Shown piece after piece: positions 1-13,100 of a stretch of DNA of 64,000 nucleotides. The notes beneath the pieces were generated by a model. The model was not told the DNA's origin. It worked only from the letters and a program-made list of their open reading frames with translations, and searched no databases. The stretch comes from Serilophus lunatus (lineage: Eukaryota > Chordata > Aves > Passeriformes > Eurylaimidae), in assembly GCA_013399895.1 (NCBI GenBank), contig VXBA01005490.1, positions 453,541-517,540 of the forward strand, read 5' to 3'. The position numbers were made by a program, and so were the translations under genes. How positions within the stretch are numbered: position 1 is the first letter of the stretch; the number at the start of each line of letters is the position of its first letter.

Positions 1-474
1 ACTGGACGCAATAAATGTAGGACAGTCTCCACTAACAAGAGACAAAATTGAACCATCCTTTTTATGGTAGGTGTGAACAGAACTCACCCTGTACCGTTGT
101 GTGATCTCTGTGCAATCTCCAGTAATAAAGAACTGAGACCATCATCAGGCTGCATGATGTAGCCCTTGGGCTGGTGAATTTGAGGAGTCCAGTTTTGCAG
201 TCAAGTGTTTGCAGTCACATTTCCCTTTTTTCCACTTGAACTTGTGTTCTACTTTCTGAACAGCAGTTGAGACTTGGTTTTGAATAACTTTTTGCTGGAA
301 AAGTAGTACTTACCACTTTTGGGTTGTTGTTACTATATGGACTTTCCAAGCAGAAACTCTTGCAAGTTGAAGAAAAGCGAACAGAAGTGTTTTTATCTGT
401 GCATTCTATACAAACACTTTGTGAAAAGGAGAAGGAGTGAGTATTAATGCATCTGTTTTCTGTCTTTACTGCAG
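1..474 (+). other. PDGFC: 3' end of PDGFC intron 1
   Basis: This AT-rich sequence leads into a splice acceptor: a T-rich stretch ending TTTACTGCAG at 465-474. No reading frame in it resembles PDGFC exon 1, which in human encodes a signal peptide and about 39 residues. An ATG at 447 is in frame with exon 2 but lies in the intron and is not a start. No repeats are recognised. Confidence 0.85.
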
Positions 475-670
475 GTGTACAGGATCCTCACCATGAGAAG
501 ATAATTACTGTGACTACTAATGGAAGTATTCACAGCCCCAGGTTTCCACATACGTACCCACGCAATACTGTACTAGTGTGGAGATTAGTAGCCTTAGACG
601 AAAATGTATGGATACAACTTACTTTTGATGAAAGATTTGGCCTTGAGGACCCTGAAGATGACATTTGCAA
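475..670 (+). CDS. PDGFC: PDGFC exon 2: N-terminal half of the CUB domain
   Basis: The exon completes a split glycine codon (G|GT) and encodes human-equivalent residues 40-104 plus two bases of Lys105. The frame begins VQDPHHEKIITV and ends FGLEDPEDDICK, nearly identical to mammalian PDGF-C. It holds the first strands of the CUB domain, the N-glycosylation sequon NGS (Asn55 in human numbering) and the CUB cysteine equivalent to Cys104. The acceptor is CAG at 472-474 and the donor is GTAAGT at 671-676. The donor interrupts the AA|G lysine codon, giving phase 2, which fits exon 3. An unspliced reading would hit TAA at 672, which confirms that the exon ends here. CUB domains of this family mask the growth factor domain and aid extracellular-matrix interaction (family knowledge). 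Confidence 0.97.
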
Positions 671-3600
671 GTAAGTTACTTTCCCTTTAACTTAGAAAAA
701 GAAAAAAAGATTTGTTGGGAAATGAAAAAAAATCACTTTTTTACAAGTATGTGACAAGTACATATCAATATATTTATAAAAATCTATCTTTTAAAGTATT
801 AGTTTATGATTTTCTTTTGCAGCTCTAGAGAACGTTTTTGTGCTTGAAAGCTCTAGAGTGCCCCCATTTTTACTTCTGCCTTCAATATCTAGGCCATAGA
901 TAATTATGATACAAAAATGTGACATACTTAATTTCTGTCTCAAATAGAAGTTTTGATATCTGGGCAAAAATTCTTTACAGAGTTATAGAATGCTGAATGC
1001 CTAATTTTTACAGAGAAAGCTTGGGTAAGCAATTTACCTGAAATGGTATTCATGTAGTTCAGCCCTGTTCAAGACTTCTGCACACACTACTCTACAATAT
1101 TTTAATGGCCTTAAACAGTCACGTTCTCTGTTTAATATGAAAACCAGCATTTACAATATTGTGTTAGTTGATATTCGTAGTGTCATTGTTTTTTCTCCAG
1201 CTTCAGTAAGTATCTGCCTGCCCAATCACTTGCACAGGTTTTTGTAGTACCTGTGGAGTCAATTTTTCCTTCCATGATTCCCAGCTGAAGGCTTTGTAGT
1301 TTTGAAGAGAAACAACCATGGCATAACAGGCATCGGGATGGATGTTGTTCTGAACCAAGATAATGTTTTGGATATTTTGTGAGGCAGTAGGGGCTGACAT
1401 TATGTGTGCTTCCAGTGGGTGAGTGAAAGGGGAGAGATGCTAAACTCTTGTATCCTGTATCTGTCTGCTATCACAGCAACACATTTTGAAAAAACTTGAT
1501 GTGTGAATAGTGGTATGTTTTCTGAACTCTACAAAAAGATTTCAGTAAATTAAGCAACAGATAAAATATGTCATTTGAATGGCATATTCTCTTCTGATGT
1601 GTTCCTGGAGAGGTACTTCAGGCAACAATTTTATTTCAGAGTAGTTTTTTGTTTGTTTTGTTTTTATATTTTAAGTTTTATTTTTGTGTACTTCATATAC
1701 ACATTTAATGATTCTTGCATTCAGTTTTGATGATTAACTGCTATTCCATTGTTTTCACATCTTGTATCAACTTTTGATAAAAAATTTGAATTTTTATCCT
1801 TAATTTGGGAGCAGAAGTTTATAACAGATGGATAAACATCTTTCTTTCATAATTCTGAAGGGAGTAATTGTGGGCATGTCAAATAGAATTAAAATACTAA
1901 GTACTATAAACATATGTTTGCTCAGATGAGTGCACTACTCCCTTTGCACAATAATTCTTTTCTCTAAGTGAAAACTTAGCTTGCTTTTTCTTTTCTTTGC
2001 ATATGGCAGAGTGAAGTGGCAAGTGAAAGAAAATCCAGGTAGGGTGACTCATTCGTCCACTTGCAAAAAGAAAAGTAAGATAAGTTAAAATATTTTATAA
2101 TATTGTAAATAGAATAGTGTTTCAATTGGAGTACATTTAAGTAAACAATTTGCTGAATACAAAAGTACTGGCAAATTAAGAAACAGCCACTCATAATCTT
2201 TATTTGATTGTAGTCTTGTCATGATCAAATTTGTGCAGGGATACCAGGAAGCTGTATGAATGTAGTTCCTGGTAAGTGCACTTCTGAGGAAATATTGGGC
2301 TTTTTGGCTTGGAAGATATGACCCTCTGAAAGAGAGTTATGTTGTTGATTTTAACCAAAAGAAAAAAGTTAGGATTCCTCTGAACTTTGTTACTTTAAAT
2401 TCGGTAACAAGCTCAGTAAAGGAAGAAAAGGTGTACTTTGTTTGATGTGAAGGGAGCATAAATAACTGACAAGTTGAAGAAAAAACTAAAACAGAGTGAG
2501 ATTACATATGTCAAATAATTCTACACAAGTTAAGTAAGTTACCAATTATCAGAGAAATAGCTTTTTATAGGTAATTTTTTATAGTAACGCCAGAGCTTTC
2601 TCCATCACCATTGTAGGCTGTTGTACTCTGGCATTGTTGTTTCCAGGGCCGATGAGATAATATTTTGGAATATATATGCTTGAGATAACTAGCAGTTTTT
2701 AAATCTCACTGTAATTCAAATATTGCTCATACATTGGAGAAAAATAAAACATATCCTGCAATATAAGGGATTTTTGTTTTAACACAGTTCTGTAACAGAA
2801 GTGGAACGGTAGTGGTGAATAAAAAAATTTCATAGATGTATCCTGAAGCTATGACAATTTTTTCCCTATATTTGGCTGACCTCCACACTTGGATTTCTCT
2901 AAAGTCAGTTCTGACATTTCAAGCTATTCAGTGAAGTATTTTCATCTAGAACAGATATCACATTTTACAGATGTATTGAAGGTACCTACCTAGTCTCCAC
3001 ATCAGATGTTTTCCTGAATGTGAATCAGGAGTGATCTTGCATGTCTTTTTCTTCATTCTGTTTTTACTTGTAATTCAACCTCCAGTATTTATTAATGTAG
3101 AACATTTGCATTACAAAAAAATGTTTAAGATCAGCCATCTCAACCCAGCCTCATTGGAACAGCATTAACATGCATGTTGTGCTACTTCTCTCCAGTCTTA
3201 AGCATGATTGCCGTGTTCTGTATGTTTTAGAAAAAAGGTTTAAAATATAAGGTTTTTAGAATAAAGTTCTGATATTTTGCCTGTGTTTGTGGTTTTACAG
3301 CTGTGATGTGTTTGAAACTTAAATAGATCATCTCTACATTCCCTAAAAAACAGCTAACTTGTTTTTTAACATCAGTTCTATTTCATCTGCACTACTTGAT
3401 CTTTTCTCTGGACAAAATGTTAAAAATCCCACTGTATCCTTTCCAAAATGAACACGAACTCCAGTTTTCATAGAAACAAGATCCATGCATATATCTAGAA
3501 GACATTTAGGTTATCTGGTTGATAATATGGAAATATTAATCTTGGCAATATTGATTGCAGTAGTTTTAGCCTCATACACTTCATTTGATTTCAGTTGTGA

Positions 3601-6600
3601 CTTGCAAAAGAAAAGGTTATGAAGAAAAAAATCCCTCAGAAAACCAAACAAGTAAAAAAGGAGAAGGATGCCACTCCTGTATGTTTTGTGCAGTACTGTT
3701 CACATAATAGAAGTTTGAGTGAATTTCTAGGAAACCGAGGCATTGTGGATTTGGATTGTGTATGTCCACCCTTTCTGATGGAATAAAAATGCAGTTTTTC
3801 ATCTGCTGATGTGATAGGTCATTATTGTCGTGTTTCTAGCCCCTCAATGCTGTTTTAATCATAAACCCATTAGACTTCTGTGCCAGACAGCTCCTATCAT
3901 CAAGGAAGTACCATGACTCTTCTTGACCAGGAGCTGGTTTTTGTTTAGCTGTTCGTTGCTGCCCAAATTTGTTACTTTCTGTAGCTGGAACATGAAGTCA
4001 TAACAGCTTTATGATGAACTCCTCTGTGACAGAAAGACAAAGATTTAGCTTTATTCCAGGTAGAGTATGGATGCCACAGTTGCTCTTAAAAGGAAGTCTG
4101 ATGTTGAGAGTAGGTTGTACATTGGAGTGTTACAACACAAGGCTGCAATAGGAAAGGAAAAGAATAAATCTTTCTCATATTAGTAGCATGTGTCACAGTG
4201 GCTCTAGTTGTTCATGTTAGTAGTGGCTGCAGCTGCTCTTTCTAATCGTCAGATGATTACAGTCTGTTTGACGTTTATTATATGTTATAAAACACAGAAA
4301 TGTGTCACAAATCCAAAGTGCAATTATTGTAGGTAAGATAAAAATAAAATACATGTGTAAAAGAAAGTGGAACTAAGAGATAGTTGAATAATAAATACTA
4401 TTTTACCATTGTATTGGTATTAGGATAGCTACTCTAACTTCCAACTTTCTTTAGTCTTTTAATAATTTAAATTATTAACAGTTGTAGTCTCTTGTATATG
4501 AATTTTGTTTGGGTTTTCTGGGGGGAGAGGGGCTTTTAGTGGCAGCAGTTATGAATCTCTTCATTTAACTGTGTAAGTGAAGCATTAGCCTATAATGTTT
4601 TGAAAGAATTTCAAATGCTTGTCTAAATATGTGTAATATGTAGAACTTTTGCCTGCAGAAAATTAGTTAAGCTGAAGGTGACTGTCAGTGCTAACTTAGG
4701 GTAAAATCTATGCCCTTTTTATCTCTTCATGTCAAATTCAATACTTTTAATACTGGACATGTTCTCACTCTAAGGGCTCTTAGGATGATGCTTTACTGTT
4801 CAGAGACATGTACATTGAATTCACTATCTCCCTTTTCCTTATGTTTCTGTAAGTTACTTGCTTTCACTTCAGATCTGTTGTGGCTAAGATTTTGTCTTCC
4901 ATTCACAGAACATCAAGGTTCTGTAGTAGCAACTGTAATCCAGACTGCTTCAACAGCCGTATGCATTCCTAATGAGAATATTGTTAGGAAATTGTTGTTA
5001 AGAGTTAAAAAAATACGATACTTGGCTCAGTCTGACAAGACTGAAACAAGTGCATTAAAGAGGAAACACACAGACACTGTCTTTAGTCTGTGGCTGAGAA
5101 AGGAAAATATTTTCTTAGCAGTCTTTTTTTTTTAACATAAATTATGCAGTGATAAGTTATGGTAAACACAATAAAAAGACTAAAAATTTTATGGCATAAT
5201 TTTCTGAAGAAACCTTTCTGTATCATATAACACACTGTTAGTTTGTACCACATGGAGCTTCCTTTCTTATAACGACTAGAAATCTATACATCTAGTATGT
5301 GGAGTAAAATAAGGGTGCATAACTGTGACTGTCTAATGGTTCAGTAAAAAAGAGTACAGGTATTTTGTTTCTCTTTGGCACCCTATTGTGGAAGCACCTT
5401 ACAACATCAACAAAGTGCACGCGTGCAAGCATAATGTCAGCATCATTTTCTTCTAGACAGAAGAAATTCCACCCCACACCCTGGCCCCCCGTGAAGAAAG
5501 AAAACTTATTAATTTTGTTTAGTCTTAAGTGTATTTGAGAGTCCGTATTGATATATGTCAGAAGAACATACTAATAAAAACATAGATTCGTGAAAGAAAT
5601 ATAACTCTCCACATAAATTAAGTATTAATTCTAGGGCTTTTGAGGGCAACAAATTCCTTATCAAGGTCTAATTCCCAAGAAAATTGTTTTCTGGACACAA
5701 CTGATGGGCTGTCTTTACTATCAGACAGTGTTAAATGCTTCTCATGGACTGTGATTACAGAGGGTGAAGTTATCTCTTGGGTAAGTACAAAGTTCAAGTT
5801 GGCTCTGAATAACTGGAAAAAGACCTTTACATGAACTCTGCATTTAAAGTGGAATCGATGCAGACAATGTTCATGGTGACTCATGTTGCTGAGTAGCTGG
5901 GCTTATAGGATTTTTTCTGCTTGCCTACACACTACTGAAGATGAAGGGGTTGCTGCTGCCACCTTTATTTGGAAATTCGGAAAACAGTAAGTCCTCAAAA
6001 ATTCTAAGTCTTCAAATTGAAAAAAAACCTCCAAAACATTCAGCAGCAAAACCTACAGAATCTTGAAAGCAGATATGAATGTTGTAGGATTAATCCTTAA
6101 AACTCTTTCCTTACAGCTAATATCTTAGAATTTCAGTGTGTTCAATTTTAGCCACCTGATTTTCTTGTGAGATGCTACACATATGGGTTGGCTAGGCCCT
6201 GTTTAGGTGATTCTACATATCCGTGGTACTAAAATGTTTCATAATTGGCTGTAACTTCTTTGGCAAACAAACTATAACTAAAGTTAAAATTTATTACATC
6301 TCTGTTCTGTGAGTCAGATCTATTTGAAAAGGAACTATTCATTAATACATGGGATTATAAAAAGCATATAAACTCTCATTCCTTAATACACAACATACAC
6401 ACATAAATTACTTACTACTCATGTTTAGTCAAAATCTGCAAGGGGGACATATAGTTTAAATGGTTGGAATGAGTTCTAGCATTCAAGTACCTTAGTTTAA
6501 TTGAAATAATGATAGGAAAGAATAATTTGAAATAAGTGATTTATTCTGAAGTCCCTTGTATCAGTGACACAAAGGTGACATTTTAGGAGTAGCGTGTAGA

Positions 6601-7040
6601 AAATGCCATAAAACTTGTGTTAATGCATTAGTGGAGTAATTTTTTCTGATGTTTCTGGTCAATCCATTTGCAAGACAACTGGAAAGTGATACCAGTACGA
6701 AAGAGGTCTGAAGAGATTTAAATGAAGGATGATAGTGGAGGATGGGAATCAAAGTTTTTAAGAAGTTAGATTGATTTAGGACTAGCCTCTTTTGATTATC
6801 TAAAAATCTTTCTTTTATATACAAAGAAAAATTTTAATGCTATAAAGGTTACTTCTTTCATGCATATAACAATATACAATATATAACAATATTATTCCAA
6901 TTTAATGAATACAAAAGAATTCAGTAGACTTATGCATCCTGCTTTCTTAATGTTTTCAAGAAAAACGAGTAGAGGTTTTTGCAATGAAAGCAATATCTGG
7001 CTCTGTTTCTTTTCTATTCTGATTTCATTGAACAAAATTA

Positions 7041-7120
7041 TGGTGGGGTTTTGTTTCGGGTTTTTGTTTGTTTAGGGTTTTGTTTTTATTGGGTTGGATT
7101 TGTTTGTTTTTTTTTATTTT
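7041..7120 (+). repeat. T/G-rich low-complexity tract
   Basis: About 80 bases consist almost entirely of T and G, as irregular GGTTTTG/GTTTGTTT units ending in a run of T. This is not an ordered microsatellite. It is probably a degenerate simple repeat or the residue of an old poly(A)-type tail read on the other strand. Confidence 0.7.
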
Positions 7121-10100
7121 CTAGTATTTCAAATACTACCTCATCGTTCACCTGGTCCCACCCTGTTGGTTTAGGTACTGTCCACTGTTCATGCTGTGGC
7201 AGAGGTGTGTACTGTATCCAGAAGCATACATATTCTTCTGTATTCTCTATTGCATGTTAAAATTTGCTTAATATTACTTTCAAGAGTTTTGTAAATATGA
7301 GAAAGCTGATATCACAGGCAATAAAAGATAATTGGAAAAGCAAAGAGCAATATGTTTATAACCAAGGCTACTCTGTAGCACACGTTTCTTAAGCTTCAGA
7401 AAGAGTTAACTCTGTTCTGCAGAAAGAGCTTATAGCTGCATAATTGTATTCTCTAAGCAAATCAGAAGGTAACATAAGAAAGGGAAAGTGAAGGAGATGC
7501 TTCTCTGAGTTGAATGGGAGAACAGCATATCATAGATGATGTGATCAGGATGACGTGCTGTATAAACTTAGAGATGCATTCTTGTCCACCCGCTTTTCGT
7601 TCCTTTACAGTAAATCCAGCATTCAGTTTTGGTATGCTCTGTTTCTAGAAGACATTTTAAGAGATATTATTTTGCAAGTAACTTGAAACCTATTTTTACA
7701 TCTCACATGAGTGTTAGGAGAATGATTGCTGGTGAGTGGGCTGCACTCACCCTTACTCCTTTTTTGCAACAGCGACTACAGTCATTGACTTTAAAAACAT
7801 TTTAGGCTCCTTAAAATTCCTTCCTGGTCCTCTCAATCTCAACAAGCTATTTGAATAAAGTTAGCTGTATCTCCAGTATCAAAATATTTTTGTAAATGGT
7901 CCTAATCCTAATTTATTGCTTCTAAAATTGTTTCATGTAACTGTGGTTGGCCATGTTTCTAATAATGGAGACTGCAGTTATTTTCTTTGAATGTGAATGT
8001 AGAACTGCATAATATTGCTTCTGTCTAAGGTGCTCTGGGAACAGTTATTGATGAAGTTCCCTTGCTTCCACACCACCAGTTATTAAAATATATATTTAAA
8101 TGTCTACTTTGTGGGCGCAGAAGAACATACTGTGAGCCCTTACCATGTGAGCTCAGGGACATAGACAGATCCAATAGCCACCTGTAGTTTCTGGAATGGC
8201 TCACTTAAGTCCTGATGTCAAGAGAAATGCAAGCTGCAGAGGCAGGCCCACCAACATAATCTAAAGTTACTCCATGTAGTGTCTTAAGTCTGGCAGTTTA
8301 AACATAGCATACATCCTTGATGATTTCTGATTACTGAAAGTCTAAGTACAGTTGAGATTCACCATCAAGTATATAAGCAGTATTAAACATGAATAGCAGA
8401 CATTCCAATTGTTCTGTTACTAGACGGACAGTGTGTTTCTTCACCTGTTATGGAGATTTTCATCTTCCTCCATTTGTCCTCCATCTTTCCTCTCTCCCTC
8501 TCACTGGATGCTGTGGTTGCTTCTTTAAGTGTATCATCAACTTTTTAACAAAATTTGTTGCTTACATGCAATTGTAGCTAGACTGCATTACCAGCAAATA
8601 TTGTCTGTCAGACAAGTCAGTAACAGTCCTGTCTTGCACTCAATGCTGTTCCATTAGGATAAAGTAGAAATTAATTGTATTGCAATTTACATTTACCTGT
8701 TCTCAGTTGATAATCAGGATATCTGCGAAGATGCATGTGAATGAGAAACTGCAAAAATAAATATCATTATTATAAAAAAGGTTAAATGGTCATGTGGGAG
8801 TGTCCTACGGGTTTCATAAGATAAAATAAATAGATCATTTCCTTTTCTTACCTGTAGCATGTGAAGAAGAAGACCAGTAAGCTACCACCAATTATTAAGA
8901 AATATCTCTTCAAACTAGCCTTCGATTCATATGCTGTGTCTGGATTTAAACTAGATTTGCGTATCTTCATGACCGTCAATTTATAACTAATTAAACTGAA
9001 GTGAGAGGAAACTTCTTTCATGTATCCTAAGAAAGTGGATCTCCTGCTAGGATTGGGAACACATGGGTTTTTTTCTGCCTCATGCAGTGTTATGTGACTG
9101 CTCAGTTACGTTATAGGGATTTTTTGCTTTCTGTTCAAGTAGAAATTATTAGCCTATCCTGAGGCAGAATATCGGACTTCATGACAGTTGGTCTGTCCTG
9201 GATTGGTAAATCCTGTGTGCTAGTGTAGCTGCCAAGAGGCCACATGTTATTGTATTGCTAAGCTAAAAAAAATAAAGATGTTTTCATTTAAATAACGTAA
9301 ATAGAGCCTCAGCCTTCATTGAGGTAGGGTGGAGGAAGAGAAAGGTAAGATGGGGAACTTGGCCAGGTGTGTAAAGATATCTTACATCAGAGAGTGCTTT
9401 AGGGGAAGAGGTGTATCACCCTTGAGTGAATCTTTACATTGTTGAAAATGCTCCTTATTCCCCTTACAATTTTTCTCCACCTGCCCCCTGTCGCATCCCA
9501 AAATAATATGCATTTGAATAGCGTTAGGAAATTATTAGCCAATAGTTTTCACATCATTGACTGGAGCCATTGTTACATTCCAGGATTTATATCCTGGAAT
9601 ATTCTGGAGTGTACATAAAGAAGAAATTACAATTTGGGATACTAGAATAAATATTTCAAATGCTGCTTCAACAACAAAATATGATTATGAATTCACAGAA
9701 GCTGAAACAGATACATCGACCACTGTGAACAGTGTGAGTAGTGGAAAAAATTTTATAGTGGGTTAGAAAGAATGCTTTACAGCCATGGCTGTTAATGTGA
9801 AATCTAAGGTCCATTAATATTTTTGTTTTTCTACAAAATGTTGATCTGTACAGTAGAAACATGTGATTTATTATTTATTATGTAATTTTCAAGTTAAAAT
9901 ATACCAGACTTTACAGAGAAGTACTGGAAAACAGTTGGTAAGGCATTTAGTTTTACAAAATCTGGAATATGTAGTACTGTAAGTGTTGGATACTTACTGG
10001 ACTGATTCACTGTCTGTGAACAGGCAACGGCTGCATCTTTATGAAGGCAAAAGTGCTTTGGAGAGTATAATGTCCAGTGCAGCAGGACCCTGGACTCTGG

Positions 10101-13100
10101 TGGCCATTTCCACATACTGTTGTATTTTAAGCCCATAGTAATGATAAATTATATAGGTAATACTTTGTGGAGCAGAAGATGACAAAGAATAGAAGTACTA
10201 CTGTGGAGAACAGTAAGGATATTCTTATATATTCCTACATCATTTTTGTTTGGACCAAACTTAATCCTTGTTTAAAAAGAGCTAAACATATTTCTTATTC
10301 TGACTGGCATTAGGAATACTGTCATTCTGTGATACAAAGATGATAAATATAGGTAGCTTCTAAGGAATTTGACAATTGGTCTTTTAAAAAAGTAGGAGTT
10401 TGGGAAATCATCTTCTTTCCTTCTTATCTGCACTTCTGATCTGCAGCATTATGGTGTCTCTTTCTATAAGATTCTTACTCAAATTCTTGAAGTAGAAGTT
10501 ATACCAGTATGACTTAGTTCATAACAGAGGCTATCTAGGACAGATTTCTCATTCTGTGTTCTGAATTTTGGTTCTGTGTTCCCAAAAATATTTGCTTATG
10601 TGATTAATCCATATCAGTAGTTTAATATATACTTAAATAATTGCAGCCTTGCTGTCTGAATATAGAGTTGTTTTATTTTAGAGTCTGAAGTATATTTGCC
10701 AATGTGCCTGATTTACAATCTGGAAAAGTTAATGTCCCTTCCTCCCCACATGGCAGATGTTACTTTCAGAGGTATGGGATATTCATAGGCTTGAGATGGA
10801 TATAGTTAAGTGTGCTTACAAGTGAAGCTAGTCATGATAATTGATTTTCTAGAGGTGATTATGTTCCGCTTTCCTAGTATGTTTTGACCAATATGCAGTT
10901 TATCGAATGGCACTGCAGTAAACTTTGTACACAAACAAGAGTTTTGGGGAGAAGTGTGAAGAGACACGCGTCTTTGGGTTTCTAGTTTTTTCCTGCAGTG
11001 CTTTCACTCTACTTCACCATGGAACAAAAGCTGCTTTGCAAAATACGTATGTCTCAGCTTCACATGGTACCTTCGCTTTTCAGCAGATCCGCATAAAATG
11101 GAAATATGTTTTCTGGTAGACTGGAAAGTGGTAATGCAATAGTTAATTTCTCCAAATCAAACAACCAGTTCATCCTTTTAATGGAAAGTATTCAAATGTT
11201 TGATGAGTAGATTAAATCTGTCTTATTTTACCTTTCACTTGCAGTTTCGAATGTGTATATTTATGATCAAAGTGGCTTACAGTGAATAAAAGGGAAGAGA
11301 GTTGAAGTTTGAGGATTTTTTTTTTTTCATGTATCCTAAAAAACAAGAGCGAAATACAGAAGGAGTTTTGTGGTTGTGTTAGAAGCCTCAGGCTGTTACG
11401 AATCTGTGTGAGGAAAGATTAAGTAGAGAGAACCATGGCAACCACCTAACATTTGTGAATTAATTTGTATTTCCATAAGGCAATTCCTAATGTACGGTAC
11501 TGCATATTCTAAAATAGAGGTATTCAAAGTGGATTGGCACAGAAACTACAATCCATATTTGGAGAATGGCAGTTAGAAACGTTCTCTGTTTATATCTTGA
11601 GTATTTTTATTTCATGGAAAATGTAGACATAGCAGGATACTCAAGAGTTTTATGCTTATTTGCTCTATTTGCTGTAAGTGATGTCTACTGCTAGAAGTGA
11701 TGTTTGTGTATAATTAAACATCATTTTCTGGATACAAAAAACTGACGTCATCAGTTATTGTTGTGGATTATATATGGGTTTGTTTTTTCTTTCCAATAAC
11801 TGTTATGACATAGTATGTGTAAGATCAGAAAATACAGAAACTATGAGTGAAATTTATTTCATCTCAAGTCACTGCTGTTCCATCATCTTTTCTGTTTATA
11901 CGTTAAAACATCAAACATGACAGAAAAGTCACATGTAACTCTATTCTCAATTGTTGGATGATCTGTAAAAACATCCACAAGAGTTTCCTCTTACAGTGGA
12001 AGGCTCTTCCAAATTTTCCTAAAGAGTATGAGTCCTAAGAGTAAATTCCCCATGTTGTGAGCCTCAGGAACTGGAGTCAGCTGACTCTGGATAACTTTGT
12101 TCGGAAATCTCTATTGGAAAGACAAAACCTGGAGGGAATATTTTAAGATTCTCAAGTATCTTAAAATAAAGTAAGTAATAAGTATCTTAATATTTAAGAT
12201 ACTAAGATTTTATACTGGCTATTTTTTTAAAAAATCTTTTCTTCCAGTATCCTGACTTTACTATCACTCAAAGTAGTCCTGGTTAAATATGTCTGATAAT
12301 GTTGAGCAGAAACATTTGTGTTGAAATTTTGTCCTCTGTGGAGTGTTTGCTGGTGATGCCACAGGGCCACCATTTCAGTCAAGGTACCATCTTCTTTCTG
12401 TACCTCCAGGAAATTTGCTTTCTGTGTCATCTGAGAGTTTTCCTTTGCTGCCTAGATGGCAAGTGAAGTTATTCATAGCTAACTTTTACTGGTGCGCATG
12501 GCTAGGGGTTTGCAATTTCAGGAACCTTGTATCTACTGAACTGAATGGAGAACTGGACTGGATGGGCTAATCTTTCCCAATCTGAGGTTTATATATATAT
12601 TTCTGTCTGCCATCAAATACAAAGCAATATGGTGTAAATGAATGCATTTGTAAGGGAACGGAATTAATTAAACAGCTATTCTGAAGCTTGCAAACTTGTG
12701 CCATAGGTGGCTGTACTGCCTGACCTGGTCAAAATATTAAAGTAAAGGAGTATTTTCTTCTCTTAAGGTGAAGTCTATGTAAGGTATCACCAGTACCCTT
12801 ACATTTCTATTTAAATGCACAGTTAAGTCAAATGATGGAAAACAGAAGTTTTGGTTCATAGGAAATGTAACTATTTCAGCAGCAGAAATAAAAATTATTT
12901 CAATATAGAGGTGGAAGATAGAGCATAAAGTTTCTTTGAGAATGGTGATGTTAAAATTTCAATTAGAAAAATACAAAAATTATATTTTCCTGATGACTGA
13001 CAGTTTTTAGTTTCCAGAATTGAAGCTATTCAAACATAAACCATCTCAGTGCTATATAACAAAAATTTTTCTGGTGAACTGCCAGAGGACCTTGAATAAT

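Noticed and set aside
447..474. ATG at 447 in frame with PDGFC exon 2 as a possible start codon
   Set aside because: It lies in the intron before a good acceptor, encodes no signal peptide of the PDGF-C type, and exon 2 needs one base from exon 1 to complete its first codon.
4710..5135. 141-codon open frame in intron 2
   Set aside because: No domain, repeated or conserved motif or splice context is visible. A few frames of this length are expected by chance in 64 kb of AT-rich DNA read in six frames.
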